Assembly: GCF_037975245.1 (NCBI RefSeq) | Contig: NC_092572.1 | Location: forward strand, 21,378,489 to 21,442,488 | Direction: 5' to 3' | DNA from: Apostichopus japonicus | Lineage: Eukaryota; Echinodermata; Holothuroidea; Aspidochirotida; Stichopodidae | Length of the DNA stretch: 64,000 bases | Part shown: positions 12,201 through 24,410 of the stretch, piece by piece | Layout of the letters: each line of letters starts with the position of its first letter | How positions within the stretch are numbered: the first letter of the stretch is position 1 | Notes under the pieces: generated by a model | The model's input: the letters and a program-made list of their open reading frames with translations, nothing else | Database searches by the model: none | Told to the model about the DNA's origin: nothing | Translations under genes and position numbers: made by a program

Positions 12201-15200
12201 GAAGACTGCATTGAAGAATGCTTCCTGATCTGCTGGTAACGGTGGCAACTACGAAAATTGGCAAAAGACCGAAAGAAAACTAGAAGTAATGAGGAGGAAG
12301 AGAAAGTCAGCTGGGAACATTGGATTTGAAGTTTAACTGAAACTCAGAATAACCAGATGACCTTTTTAAATGTTATTCTACATATATCTACTGTACAGTA
12401 GTGAGTTTACGCTATGGTCATAGCACTCCTCTGTATTAACAAGTTTAACTGCTCACTACTAGCTAAAGTAAACGTACCCACACTGCTATATCAAATCTAT
12501 TGACTTAAAACAAGACATAAATGTAAATCTATCTAAGTCTGTCAAGACCAAAGGGAGGCTTGCATGGAAGTTCTTCTCTTCTCATCTTAACATGATCTCC
12601 TAAATAGAGGCAGGGCTAATAAAACACAACTCTATGACATAAAAGATGGTGCCACGGGCAAGCCTACCCTGCTTGGTACTGGCTGTGTAGATAGAAATTA
12701 GAGACGCACAACAGTCAGAACAGTATGCTGTAATAACTCAGCCACTTGTTTTATAACCGATGGATGTGACAACAGTCAGAACAGTATGCTGTAATAATGC
12801 AGCCACTTGTTTTATAACCGATGGATCTGTGACAACAGTCAGAACAGTATGCTGTAAAAACTCAGCCACTTGTTTTATAACCGATGGATGTGACAACAGT
12901 CAGAACAGTATGCTGTAATAACTCAGCAACTTTACATAGTTAAACATTTTACTTAAGTATGAAACACAAATTGCCAGTAGACCATTTACACCATTCCTTT
13001 GACCTTTCACTGCTGTATAAACCAACTGTGTGAACTTCCAACATTTGGTTGATGTCTTAGTAAATGAATGAGAATGGATTCATAACACTTTGGGTCCCAG
13101 TACTTAAAGGTCTGGGGCAGGGTTGTCCAACCTACGGCCCGCGGGCCACAGTCCGGCCCGCCGCAGGGTTGTGTCCGGCCCGCCAGAGATGCTGTACGGT
13201 GCGAAATTTTAGTGAGCAGATTTATTGATAACAATTTGAAGCTATATAATCAATCATTCGAACCTTCTGGGTCCAAAAAACTGCATACAGGTCAGTTTGT
13301 GTGACACTCTCAGCGGAGGGGGGGGGTCGGCTGTACTTTATTCATCTGTTTTATTAGGAAGGAAAATAAAATCAGTGCGCTCCGCGCGCATTGCTCACAT
13401 TTTGTTGCCTTGGGCTTCGGGCAAAATATCAAGCGTAGGGTTCATTTAGCCCCTCCTTCATCATAATCATTCCATGTGGCCCTCCTCTGCAAAGGTTGGA
13501 CAACCCTGGTCTAGGGACACCCACGAGTAACATTGTCCTATCACTCTAATAGCACTTAGAACCCTTAGAAAATAGCTGCAACTCCCATCAAAATCCATCA
13601 AAGATTGACCATTTTACAAGTCATTTCTTAATTCATAGTTTTTTATTTATGAATAAACATTAGCTTACTATGCACATTGATGATGTATAGGGAGTGACTG
13701 CCTAAATTTCTCTTATGTTACAGTATTCCTTTGCTTTTACAACCTTTGTTACCTTCGACACTGGTCACAGGTTTGTGGCTTATGATGACTATTTTGAAAT
13801 ATTTTATTGTCTTCTTTGAAAAGAGGAACATGATTCAAGTGATATGTGAGCTTGTAATTAGGGGCTAATTTACTAAGCTCTACAATAAGAAATTTTGATG
13901 AGTGCAATGCTCCATGTTATAGTTTGCACACATATTTAATGAGTTTTCCAGATTTATCAAAACTTCCAATGTGTATATATTGTGTTAAGGAAATGAGCAA
14001 TTTGAATAATTTAAAAAATGTAAAAGTACTGCATATGGGGCAAATACTGTAGGCTAGGTGTCCATAGTACTTTAACGAGACTCCAAAGTTGTATGAATTC
14101 TTGAGTCAACCAACCTTACTTTGTACCTGAGATGAAGTACTGAAAGAACAATGTGTTATGATGATAATGTAATCAAATACGTAGGACAAGTATTTACCTT
14201 CAAATATTTTACAGTCTAATGTATATATAATAATATAACAATGTTACCTCTGGATTAATTTGACCCATTTCCTGTTCTGGTTCTGTCTTTCTCTGTGGAG
14301 CTTCTTGATCTACAGGATCCACAGAACTTGACTGGTATTTGTCAAAGTCTCCAAGAGCATCTAAAATGAGAAAATAAAGACATGATAACAGTCAATGGAT
14401 TAAATTAATGAAATTAAATTTAAGACCTTAGCATTGAATTAAACCATTAGCATCAACCCATATGTCACTTCTCCCACACCAATAAGATCCCTAATTTCTT
14501 TGAAGGATTGTCAGCAAACATTCCAACAATGTTGCGTGTAAATTACAAACTGATCGCAAACACTATGCTTGCATTTCATGCCTCATCAGAATGAAACATG
14601 TGCACATAATCTGCTCTGCTTTGTCTAGAAACTACCAGGTGTGTGCTAAACATAGCTCTGAACTGGCTGCTGGAAAATACTGTAGCAACAAAGGTTTAAC
14701 ACTGTAATTATCCTAAAGTGTTTCTGTGTAAAAGTAAGTTGGCCTGACATTTTGAACCTAGCAGGATCTTCTTCAAAGGCTAAATGACTAGTAACAGTAA
14801 CAGAAGGGACAAAAACACGCACAGAATACAGACATGTTAATGAGCATCGTAAGGGGATTAGTAGAAAAGGGATGGAGAGAAGAAAGAAAGAAACCAACAG
14901 TCTTTCTCACGGTTTTACTACGGTATGCATATTCTGACTGATCCTGCTGTTCAACAGAATAACATACTTTTATACAGAAACTTACGTTTATGTGGAATTG
15001 GCGCACCATGTACAGTAAGTCTAACTGTATTTGTTTCAATACAACATTGAGCCTCAATTGAATCCTGCCAAAAAGATTGCTGAGCTGTGTCATTTTCAAT
15101 ATAAAAGTGGCCTAATTTGATCAAAACCACATAATTTATGGCTTAATAAAGGAATACTGTACACATGATCACCACTGACATACAACCTTTTAAGTTGTCC

Positions 15201-18200
15201 CCAAATTTGACAACTCCTAAGATAAAACAACTTTAGAAAGGCTTAATTTGAGAAATTCCTTTTCAGATGAGCGAGACAAGAAAGTGACTAGTTAATGATT
15301 GATTCTGATATCCACTAGTAGGCATAAAGTTACTATATGAAGGCTTGATAGGCCTAAGCTAGATTGGTTTAGCTCTAGCATGTAGACACTATTTTAATTA
15401 GGCATATAGGTTAGGGGATCCTAAACTTTAGTAGGGTATGGGGTTCTATTTCTCACAGGGGATGAATTGGTAGAATTAGAGAATACCCCAGCTGTCCGAA
15501 GGTCTCTCTTTTGAGTGTCATTTGTAGAGTTTCAGTCAAATTGTTGAACTTCCCCGTTGTGACTCCAACCCCACTGAAAAAGGATTCATCCGCTAACATT
15601 TATGATGCGAGTTATTATACTTCTCCAATATGACTCTGACTCCAAAAAAAAATATCCTTCCCCTAATAATTATGAATTCAGACTCCAGAAAAAACGCCTG
15701 TATTGTTAGGATGTTGTCTTTCTCGAAAGCATTTATGAAGTGATGTAGGTCAATCTTATAATTATTTCAGCAATAAATACCCTATCTGGACGATAAAGTG
15801 TGTTTTTCACTAGCCTTTATGAGGTTATAAAAATATATCCTGAAATAATTTCCCCACTTTCATTCCACTAAAAAATACCATTTTGGGAGTTGTCAGTGTT
15901 TATGAATATATTTCTAATATCTAATGATTCCCAACCACAGCAAAATATAAGCTGTTAGAAAAATGCTGTGTATTCTGTTACTACTCAGACGAGTTTCTGC
16001 CAACGGACGAAATTAGGAACCAATGCTTCTTACTATATAAATAAGGCCTAATTAGTAGCTGGGCAATTCCAGGCCAGAGGAGACAAATTCATCAAAACTA
16101 AAATTAAGCAACTGCTATGGAAATTGGTATCAAATTGAAGCTAAAAGTGTGAATTTTTCAGATATGTGTTTTATTTCCCCATGCTCTTAACATAAACTAC
16201 CCAAAATTAGGGATTATGTAAAAATAGGCGATTTTAGAAAAAAAATCAACACTAAAATTAGCTTAAAAAATTAATCCCCACAAATCAGTCCTGTAACAAT
16301 AAAAGTGGTGACTTTAAATACTGATGGATAGTATGAGACTATGGCTAAGTGTATCAAGCCATTTTAGGTGGTTTACATGTTGTCATGCATCAGTGAACAC
16401 ACATAAATGTTGATTTGCTGAAAAAGTGTCACACTGTAACCGAAAAATGCCATTTTTTCTTAATATTTCCAAAAATTGGAATTGTAATCAACTGATTGTT
16501 TTTCTCAAAATCAACTGTGTAGGCACTTATTAAATGCACATGATAGTTTTACTGTAGTACCCTCTGGGTGGGAATAATGGGAAAATGAAATGTGTCACAC
16601 TGTAACTTTTTGGTTACAGTGTGACATTTTTTTGGTTACAGTGTGACAGCAACAGTGTGTTTCTATAGGGGAAACCAGCATTCAATTTAGAACCTTTCCT
16701 CTATTACATCTGTGACATGAAGTATACACCTGGGTCCCCATTAGGCTTGGTTGGCATGGTGATATTGGTTTATTGAAAGCTCAGTCCTAGATAATTCTTG
16801 CTGCTATTATAGAGAATCACTAAAACTTCACTATCATCCAGCAAGATGAGATCCAGAGTGCACACTGGGTCCATTCACAAGTTACACTGTTCACTGCATA
16901 ATTGTGATGCAAATACTGTGCAGTCTTATGTTATGGTGAGTGATGACCTGTTGCATGGGAAGTTTGCCGTTGCCACATTCCTGGATAAGATCATCAACGA
17001 TGTCATGATACAGTGCCCCAATCTGAAGTCACTGTCATTCCTCTCAGACGGAGTGGCCAGCCAGTTCAAACAACGGTATCTCTTCGTGTATCACCCACTT
17101 CAGAGAGACATATGAGTTCAAACATCATGGAACTTTTTACCATAAGCCATGGCAAGGGTGTGGTCAATGGGATCGGTGGTCAAGTAAAGCCAAGGGCGTA
17201 GGAACCTGGGGGGGGGTTGGGGGGCACCAGCCCCCCAGTGAAGAATATAGACCCCTTAGACCCCTCCCCTAGAGCGGCCATCAGTCTTCAGCCCCCCCCC
17301 CCACACTCAAAAGTACCTTCCTACTCCACTGAGTGAAGCGGTTAGTGTGAACAGCCATGAGAACGGGAGCACATGTGCATGAAGCTTAGTCATTTGTGGA
17401 GGTAGCAGCAGCTAAGGGGAAGTCAATAAAAGTGATCTTTGTCCCTTCCCAACAAGTAGAGGATGCTAAGGAAGCTTTGGATAACCGATGGGCAGATGTC
17501 AGTCCACTACCAACAACCCATACTACCCACATTGTCATCCCAGTCAGGAAACATGTGCTTTGCCATGCCATGTATGCAGGAAGAGGAGAGTACCACATGA
17601 GTTCGCTGAAGTCAGATGTGGAGTTGACCGATTCCGATCATGCATTTGCTCGAGCCTATGTCAATGGAGAAGAGAGGGAAAAGCAACCACCTGAACCATT
17701 GGACAACAGCGATGTACTCAACGGTGACAAACTACCCACCAGTAGTGATCATTCTGAGATCACTCCACAATCAATCAAGCTCGGGGACTTTGTGTTGGTT
17801 GAGTATATGGGAGCAAAGAAGACCTCTGGCAGATTTGCCTATGTTGCTCAAGTTCAAGAAGAACATGTGGATGATGGTGTGGTAGAGTTTTGTGTCACCC
17901 ACTTGCACAAATATGACAGCAAGGGATTGATCTTTGTTGCTAAGGAATGTACGGATAAGCATGGATGGGTAGCTAATTCCCAAATCACAAGGAAATTGCC
18001 GTCACCCACAATGGATAACCGTGAGAGATATCACTTCCAGAACCCTATTCATGAGGCCAACTGAACAGAGATCGTCCTGTCTTGAATTTGCATACAAACA
18101 ATATGCAAGTGTAACCTGTAATTCCTAGTTCATGAGACCGTAATGGGATCACTTACAGACGTTATAATATCAGAATGATTGGTCTATACTGATTAAAATT

Positions 18201-19097
18201 ATTTTAATTAGATTAAAATTAATATCAAAATTAATACTATTTTCAGGAAATTTGAAAGCTTCTAATCAGATTATAACACTAGCAGTTCCTTCTTTATTGA
18301 CACATTTTCATTTTATCTTTCAATTTTATTATTACCTACTCACACTTGTTTCTAGGGAACATATAACTTGATGTTACATGCTTTTGTGACATACATCTTG
18401 TGTTGCAACGTTTTGTCACACTGTAACCGTCACACTGTAACCATGCATTGATATAGTTATGATATAGTATTTCAGGTTTAAATGGTCAGTCTGTCAATTT
18501 GCTCATATCACATGATAGTTAAGACTATGTTGGATAAAATGTATGTATTTCCAATTGGGGTACACTTTTAATTTCAGAGGGTTTTAAGGAAGGGTATTTG
18601 GGTGAAAAACCTAGGTATTTTTCATGTCACACTGTAACCGAAGCATATTTTTATTAATATTCAAAAATTGACATTGAAATCTCCAAAAAATTATGCATGT
18701 TTCAAAAGTTAATTGTTGCCCCTTTTGCACTGATAACCTATTCTGAAGATATCCATTCAATATTCTGAGAAAAACCAAATTGAAATGACTAAATGTGTAT
18801 TTTTTGTCACACTGTAACCGTGGAATTGCCCAGCTGCGACCAGTCTATTTACTTAGGCATAGGTTTAAGTTTTCGTGGAACCGGTACCAAAGCGTTTCTT
18901 CTACAACGCCTATACCTCTTTTATGTAAACACCGCAGTGGCCTCGGCCTATAATTGTTCCATTAATTTCAACATACCGTCCAAAATCGAATCAAGTTCAT
19001 CTTTCGTCGCCTTTGTTTCATTGCCAAGATCTTTAGATGATTCACCAATTTGAGTCTTCACCTCCTCTGATTTTTCGGAATTATCAGCGATATCCAT
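6251..19097 (-). CDS. PEX19: Peroxisomal biogenesis factor 19 (eight exons)
   Basis: PEX19 is the cytosolic chaperone and receptor that binds newly made peroxisomal membrane proteins and delivers them to PEX3. Exons, in transcript order: 19097-18977, 14360-14248, 12248-12062, 11258-11101, 10755-10600, 10474-10298, 6828-6784, 6334-6251. All junctions are GT-AG and phases agree, giving 346 codons (human PEX19 is 299). The start ATG sits in GCCATGG with an in-frame TAA 57 bases upstream. Visible motifs: the PEX3-binding helix (DELDSILDDALGDFDKY), a PEX14-type motif (QEAFFNAVF), the C-terminal cargo-binding core (NLLSKDVLYPSLKEVTDKYP, then WLEENKGKLS and DRIMKIMNLIQEM), PPKEIVG, and a terminal CNIM farnesylation box. 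A Pro/Ser-rich insert (SPPPQPPPRPSGQ) in exon 4 helps explain the extra length. The identification is very secure; small boundary errors are possible. Confidence 0.96.
6980..7092. repeat. CATACAAA-type microsatellite in PEX19 intron 6
   Basis: Irregular repeats of catacaaa/cacccatacaaa at about 7021-7085. An open frame across it on the minus strand is low complexity and not a gene. Confidence 0.7.
8844..10263. repeat. 28-bp minisatellite, about 50 units, in PEX19 intron 6
   Basis: Near-perfect head-to-tail units of the type accagcccaacaacatgagc + cctgttat fill 1.4 kb. Variants differ at a few positions (aacagcatgag, agcgacacaagc, attacacc). Variant blocks recur in the same order: about 8925-9060 and 9700-9830 share cacgagcctattacacc...caacaagagccc. 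This points to duplication of higher-order blocks. It ends about 35 bases before exon 6. The open frame at 9010-9258 is a by-product of the repeat. Confidence 0.97.
11428..11670 (+). mobile_element. tRNA-headed SINE-like element in PEX19 intron 3
   Basis: A Pol III A box (tagctcagtggttaacgc, about 11439-11454) and B box (ggtcccgagtttgagtaa, about 11475-11492) have tRNA-like spacing. They are followed by a unique body and an imperfect hairpin (cctgcttgcagg) before a catacatacata tail. It lies antisense to PEX19. The family is not identified. Confidence 0.75.
12709..12930. repeat. Tandem repeat, four units of about 62 bp
   Basis: Units begin acaacagtcagaacagtatg at about 12709, 12770, 12833 and 12895 and contain ctcagccacttgttttataa ccgatggat. 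The repeat lies in PEX19 intron 2. Confidence 0.9.
13118..13508. mobile_element. hAT-type non-autonomous element (391 bp) in PEX19 intron 2
   Basis: Sixteen-base perfect terminal inverted repeats (cagggttgtccaacct at 13118-13133, its inverse at 13493-13508). The flanking 8-mers gtctgggg (13110-13117) and gtctaggg (13509-13516) differ at one position, as expected for an aged hAT target duplication. The interior includes the palindromic cggcccgcgggcc motif typical of hAT MITE ends. No transposase. Confidence 0.9.
16846..18064 (+). pseudogene. Transposase-like ORF remnant, frameshifted and interrupted
   Basis: The first piece (16846-17115) contains SFLSDGVASQFKQRYLF. The second is in another frame (about 17100-17190) and contains TISHGKGVVNGIGGQVK. 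After a 141-bp insertion, the third (about 17340-18064) runs through VEVAAAKGKSIKVIFVPSQQ to a stop at 18062. From memory, SDG-x-x-S-Q-F-K followed by HGKG-x-x-(D/N)GIGG-x-x-K is a signature of a protein family widespread in invertebrate genomes and associated with repeats. I cannot name it with certainty. The frameshift near 17080-17140, the insertion, and stop codons near 17354-17390 make it non-functional. The Asp of SDG could be a catalytic acid of an RNase H-like fold (inference). Confidence 0.75.
17191..17331. mobile_element. 141-bp hAT-type MITE nested in the transposon
   Basis: Imperfect inverted ends (caagggcgtaggaa; the inverse of the right end is cagtggagtaggaa) and flanking 8-mers agtaaagc (17183-17190) and agtgaagc (17332-17339), 7 of 8 identical. 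Removing it joins GIGGQVK to a codon series continuing KRLV. The interior is G/C-tract rich. Confidence 0.8.
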
Positions 19098-19316
19098 GGC
19101 TAAGACGGTTGAGAGTTCAGTGTTTTGTGCTATGACTTTGGAGTATTGCAAGGGTTAAAATACATACGGCAATGTGGTACATTACGCAATCAGGATGGTA
19201 GAAGTTAAAACCTACACAGTATACACAGGAAGTTACATAGAAGCTACACAGAAATTATTTCTATGGGTGCTACACCATAGAAATTCAAACGAGGCTTTGA
19301 GTTGAATATCCACCAG

Positions 19317-20569
19317 CATGGGCGGCGATCATGGGGGGAGGGGGGGGGGGACGGGGGGGGGGACATGTCCCCCAATATTTTAGGTGGGGGATATAGTATC
19401 TAATATCCCCCCAATATTTGGTGGCATAGTTTTTGTTAAGCATATGTTTTGTATTTTTTTATGATATCGCTAGTAATTTCAAAATAGAAAATGCTTAGAT
19501 GCAACTTACAAGGCCTGGGAAGTGCCATTTCCAGCGATCTAGGAGGCATTTTCGTCGAAAATTTTCTTTTGCGCTTCGCGACAACATATGGTAGCGCTAC
19601 AATTAGAAAGTTTGGGTACAGGCTCTGCCCCTCCCTTGGCAAATTCCTCGCAAGGCGCCTCTCTAACCGTGTCACAATTTGTTACTATATATGACCGAAA
19701 ATAGTTTTTTACTTTTTTTCTCTCGAAATGAATAGCTAGACGGACTGCATCCGTAATGAAATTTGGTTTGCATCTTGTGTATGAGTGTAAGTACGATCAA
19801 TCATATATATGATCCACATCGATATGGGTTCACTGGGTTTCCATTTGGCATGTTTCCTAAGATTTCTAACCGCAGGTGCGTAGCCAAGGGGGGGGGGCGA
19901 AGGTTGGAGACCGCCCTCCCCCTAGAGCATATTTTTTGGGTATTTTCTATGATATCGAAGTTTTATAGTAGCCGTTATAAGAGGTTTTAATATTTGTACA
20001 CCAATAATTTAACTGTGTCTGAATTTCGAAAATTCCTTGGCCAACATTCTTCATCATACTTCCCTCTACTCCTGCAATTTTGACCGGTCTATTAGGGGTT
20101 GAGGGTTTTTTTCTGTATTGGTTGTCCATAGATGAAATTTTGTGCAACATTATGGGTATGTTTTGAAGTGAATTTGTTATTCAAATTTTGAACAAATAAT
20201 GGGCTTAAAACCTTGAAAAGTGGGGCTGACGGGTATTGTGGGGCGTTACGAAGAATTACCTACAAAAGCAATGATCCACAGGAGATGCAATGAGGTCGAA
20301 CATGATGTGTGACTGGTGACAATCTTGAAAACTTATGAATGAAAACAAAAAAAAAATTAGGAAGAACTTGGTTCTCAGGCAAAAGTGTACATCTGGTTGG
20401 TCGTTTTCAAGCCCGAGAAGAGCCATTTCCGGTGATCTGGGGGGCTATCAAAACCAGAAATTTTCTTGTACGCTGCGCGCCAACCAATGGTGGCGCTCCG
20501 CTTTGATAGTAATTCACCTGCATCCAAGCAAATGCCCCCCCCCAATATTTGAATAGATCGCCGCCCCTG
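19317..20569. mobile_element. hAT-like non-autonomous element (1.25 kb) with perfect 8-bp target duplication
   Basis: The ends catgggcggcgatc (19317-19330) and, inverted, caggggcggcgatc (20556-20569) are flanked by identical tccaccag at 19309-19316 and 20570-20577. The interior holds two related G/C-tract segments, each with a gccatttcc...gatctgg/gatctagg...ttttctt..cgc motif: about 19480-19640 and 20400-20520. One of these matches the first 60 bases of the window. No transposase is seen. It lies just upstream of PEX19. Confidence 0.9.
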
Positions 20570-20897
20570 TCCACCAGTACTTTCTGGTTTCGATGATAAT
20601 CGTAATCTTTGTAGTCATGCAGCTCAGGAGGACGAGTGTGTGTGACTCCTTGCTTGTAAACACGAAATCTCAAGAAGGGAAGCTTGGACCAATCTCATAT
20701 TTGGTGTGTAGGAGTACACATTGAGTACAAGAAGCCTATTTTTTTTTTTTGGGGGGGGGGGGTCAAAGGCATTTGGGGTCACCAGGGGTCGAAATGTGAA
20801 AACCTTGTAAAACGTCTTGAGAAGGAAAGCTTGGACCAATCTCACATTTAGTATGTAGTTGCGACCCCTTGAGTTTAACGAAGGATAATAGGCAATA

Positions 20898-21125
<228 letters not shown>

Positions 21126-21678
21126 AGGAAAATAGGTTAAAAGTAGACGAACAACAATAAAGAATACAATCGTTTACAATTGCATAAATTAATCAAATAG
21201 AACATGACGATATATTACGAAACATCAAAAAATAGTTAAAGTCCTGAATATAACGTTTGTAAGGATCGAGTTGTCATTTATACAATCCTTAGATAATTTG
21301 TTCACTCCTTAGCAGCAACATAAGAAAATGTTTTGTTATGATACTGAGTATTGCCGCCTTCTAAGAATAAATAAATTATTACTTGTGGTAGACCTTGGGG
21401 AGTGGTAATGTATATCATTCGGGTGACATAACAAGGTACTAGTGTAGCCAGATCATATATAGACTTATACACCATTGTGGCCCCAAACTCTGGAACATTT
21501 CCCTACCATGGAGAGTTTGTAAAGCGTCTTAAACACTCACTTATTCACGAGCTACCCTCATTGGACCTTGTAATGTTTTTTGATCCTTTCGTGTATCTTT
21601 TAGTTTTAGTTCTATTGCTATTATACTTACTCTGTGTATTGTAAAGCGCATGAGATCGTCGGGTATAATGCTCTACAT

Positions 21679-22083
21679 CAGGAGTTCCCTAACTGGGCAG
21701 TGCATGAACCCACAATGGGTGCGTGAGTCCATCCCAAGGGGGTTCGTGAGACGTTTCTGAAAGTCAAAACTACAGTTCTTTTTGTTGAATTAAAATTTGA
21801 TATATCATATAATTTATTAATGTACAAACTTAGTCGTACCTATCGACAAACTCTTTTCGCTTGTCATACGCATATGTCGCCAAAATATATAGTACCGTAC
21901 CGTGCATATGATAAATAACTGAATTATGAAACAGAAACAGACAATTGATCTTTTACGAAGCACTGTTATGCGTATTATAGTATAATACTGACTCAGATCG
22001 TGACTCGAAAAGTTGGGGGTTCGTGGACAACTCTGACATCCACAAGGGGTTCGAGTGGGGGGGGGGAAGTTAGGGAAACCATG
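21679..22083. mobile_element. hAT-like non-autonomous element (405 bp)
   Basis: Ends caggagttccctaact (21679-21694) and, inverted, catggtttccctaact (22068-22083) match at most positions. Flanking 8-mers ctctacat (21671-21678) and ctcttcat (22084-22091) differ at one base. It interrupts the reverse-transcriptase fragment described next. The 3' part is G-rich. Confidence 0.8.
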
Positions 22084-22084
22084 C

Positions 22085-22330
22085 TCTTCATGAATAGTAT
22101 TATTACTATTATTTCAATCTTTTTATTTCGAATGTACCAGTTCAATGTTTTAAAGAGGTCTTCTGATCTATCACCGAATTTTGCATAGAGAATAATTCTT
22201 GCTGCAGCTTTCTGTAGCCGACTAAGTGTGAGAACATTTCTGGCATTACTCATACCCCACACTGAAATTTCTGTGATACCCCATACTAAACTACAATACT
22301 CAAACACCGGTAAAAATATCCATTATAATA
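22085..22330 (-). pseudogene. Non-LTR retrotransposon reverse-transcriptase C-terminal fragment
   Basis: The minus-strand frame reads PVFEYCSLVWG, then LSRLQKAAARIIL and SEDLFKTLNW. This is the conserved end of the RT domain (FEYCS-x-VWG ... L-x-x-LQ-x-x-AARIIL ... LF-x-x-L-x-W) of LINE elements of the Jockey/CR1/RTE kind. Only about 80 residues remain. The downstream side is cut by the hAT-like insertion at 21679-22083, and no clear continuation is found beyond it. A dead fragment. Confidence 0.85.
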
Positions 22331-22339
22331 TAGAATATA

Positions 22340-23440
22340 GGACGTATCGATATCTCAATGAATGGTTTTATATGCGTAAGTACAGCCAATGTTCTAGATA
22401 CCAACTTAATTGTATACAGGTTTCTTTTCTTCCCTCCCTACAGTCTGTTTGACGACTTTCGTTAACTTCCCTCCTTAGAAAGGAATAAAGAGTAGGAATG
22501 AAAAATGTTTGGTTAATAAGCATTTATTAAAATTCATTAAAACCTTGTTAAAATAGAATTTAGGCATCGTGATAATGAATATATGAAACTTTATACAGAA
22601 ATTTTAAAATATTTTTTAAGTAATATTATTTTCTCTCCTCCATATGTATTCACGATCACTCAACATGGTACACATTAAAACTATACATTGAAAAAACAAA
22701 AATTGCATGGTCTGTTACATATTCAAGCATCTGCAGTTAATATCGCCTGATATAAGTAGAGAGCAGCAAAAAAAAAAAACCCAGTTGCAACACACAGCTC
22801 GATGAGAAACATCAATCAGGTTTGGACATAATGAGAAGGAATTTCTAAGCTCCGGAAAATTCACATTATTTTTCCGGGGCTGCTTTCGCTTTAATTAATT
22901 TAAACTTTCAACGCTCAAATCAAATTTGAATGTATAAAAGAAATCATCGATATTTGGCTCGGTGTACTAAAAATGCGACTCCAGTAATTCTCGGTAATGT
23001 CGACAATAGTATTTTTGCCACTTGTTGGCGGCGATGATTTTTCTATGTAATATAATCTAATCACAAACTAAATTGAACAATATAATCGTGAACAAGAAAC
23101 TATAAAAATATATATATACATTTTATCTGGAAATTTGAAACAAAATAACTGAACAATAAGAAACTTTAAACGAACATTATTTTAATGCTTAGTTTGAGAA
23201 GATATGGTTACCATTAAAGGTTTACGACTTGCACAATGATGAAAAAAGGGATGATTTTCGTTTTATATTATTCGTAATAATGAATTCAAACCAACGCCAT
23301 ACCGAACTGATTTCAATAGAATATAAGTGCAGTAAGAGTTTAATGTATAGTTAAACGTCATCTCTCTGTAAAACGTGATTCGAAACTCTGAAGGAGAATT
23401 CTGTATGCATGTTTTACGGTTCAAACCTCTTTCAATACAG
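22340..23440. other. No gene recognised
   Basis: AT-rich intergenic sequence. No frame, RNA or repeat structure that I can support. Confidence 0.4.
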
Positions 23441-23449
23441 CCTAATATA

Positions 23450-23467
23450 TAAATATATATATATACA

Positions 23468-23519
<52 letters not shown>

Positions 23520-23745
23520 TATATATATATATATTTATATGAATATATTTATATATTTATTATATATATATTTATATATATATATATTTATATATGTTTG
23601 TATATATATGTATATATTTTTATATATGTATATACATATATATATATATACATACATATACATATACATGTATATATGTGTATATATATGTACAAACATA
23701 TATATATATATACATATATTTATACATATGTATATTTATACATAT
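23450..23745. repeat. TA-rich compound microsatellite
   Basis: TA dinucleotide tract with interspersed TATATG/TATTTA variants. All open frames here (Tyr/Ile rich) are artefacts. Confidence 0.97.
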
Positions 23746-24070
23746 GTATAATTGAAAACGTAATGAGTTAACAAATCCAGAATAGTGAAAAAACTTCAAG
23801 CCTCCACCGGAATTCGAACCCGGGCCTCCCGCTTTATATGCGGACACACTAACCACTAGGCCATGGACGCTGATTGTATGTCCAGAGGTTCGAAACCGGT
23901 AAGGAATGTCGTAATTCCACTGTAGGCGTTTGTGACCTGTATCGAACAATACTAGTTCTGTTTTGGTGACATATTTGCATAACTCTATAGATCAGACATG
24001 ATGCTAAACAACTCGAAAATCATTTGTGATTCCTAAAGCCGGATCTCAAAAGAGATACTTTGAACAGACG
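23746..24070 (-). mobile_element. tRNA-headed SINE-like element, copy 1
   Basis: The minus strand has an A box (ggcctagtggttagtgtgtc, about 23850-23866) and a B box (cgggttcgaattccgg, about 23808-23822). The body continues to an attgaaaacgtaatg end next to the TA tract. The part at 24003-24066 matches 63921-63997 in inverted orientation, so this segment belongs to a dispersed family. Confidence 0.75.
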
Positions 24071-24107
24071 TTATGTTAATGAAATGGAGGTAAACGACAA
24101 AGGCAAA

Positions 24108-24400
<293 letters not shown>

Positions 24401-24410
24401 TTACTTTTTA

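Larger units (their letters stand above)
16057..18835 (+). mobile_element. Decayed DNA transposon in PEX19 intron 1
   Basis: Perfect 15-base inverted ends, agctgggcaattcca at 16057-16071 and its inverse at 18821-18835, bound a 2.78-kb unit. The outer AGCT is palindromic, so it could be target duplication or element. The arms contain eight copies of GTCACACTGTAAC: 16428, 16594, 18415, 18429, 18626 and 18806 direct, about 16612 and 16634 inverted. The centre encodes remnants of a transposase-like protein on the plus strand, opposite to PEX19. The right end lies about 140 bases from PEX19 exon 1. The superfamily was not assigned. Confidence 0.85.

Noticed and set aside
18948-19151. Earlier PEX19 start at 19151
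   Set aside because: That codon is TTG, not ATG, just after an in-frame TAA; the first ATG (19097) has a good GCCATGG context and fits the family's N-terminus.
23409-23771. Tyr/Ile-rich open frames on both strands
   Set aside because: They are translations of TA repeats, with no splice or homology support.
23870-23905. CTGAT...GAAACCGGT resembling a hammerhead core
   Set aside because: No paired stem II of the right form, the core reads CTGATTG, and the GAAACC falls within a tRNA B-box-like ggttcgaaacc.
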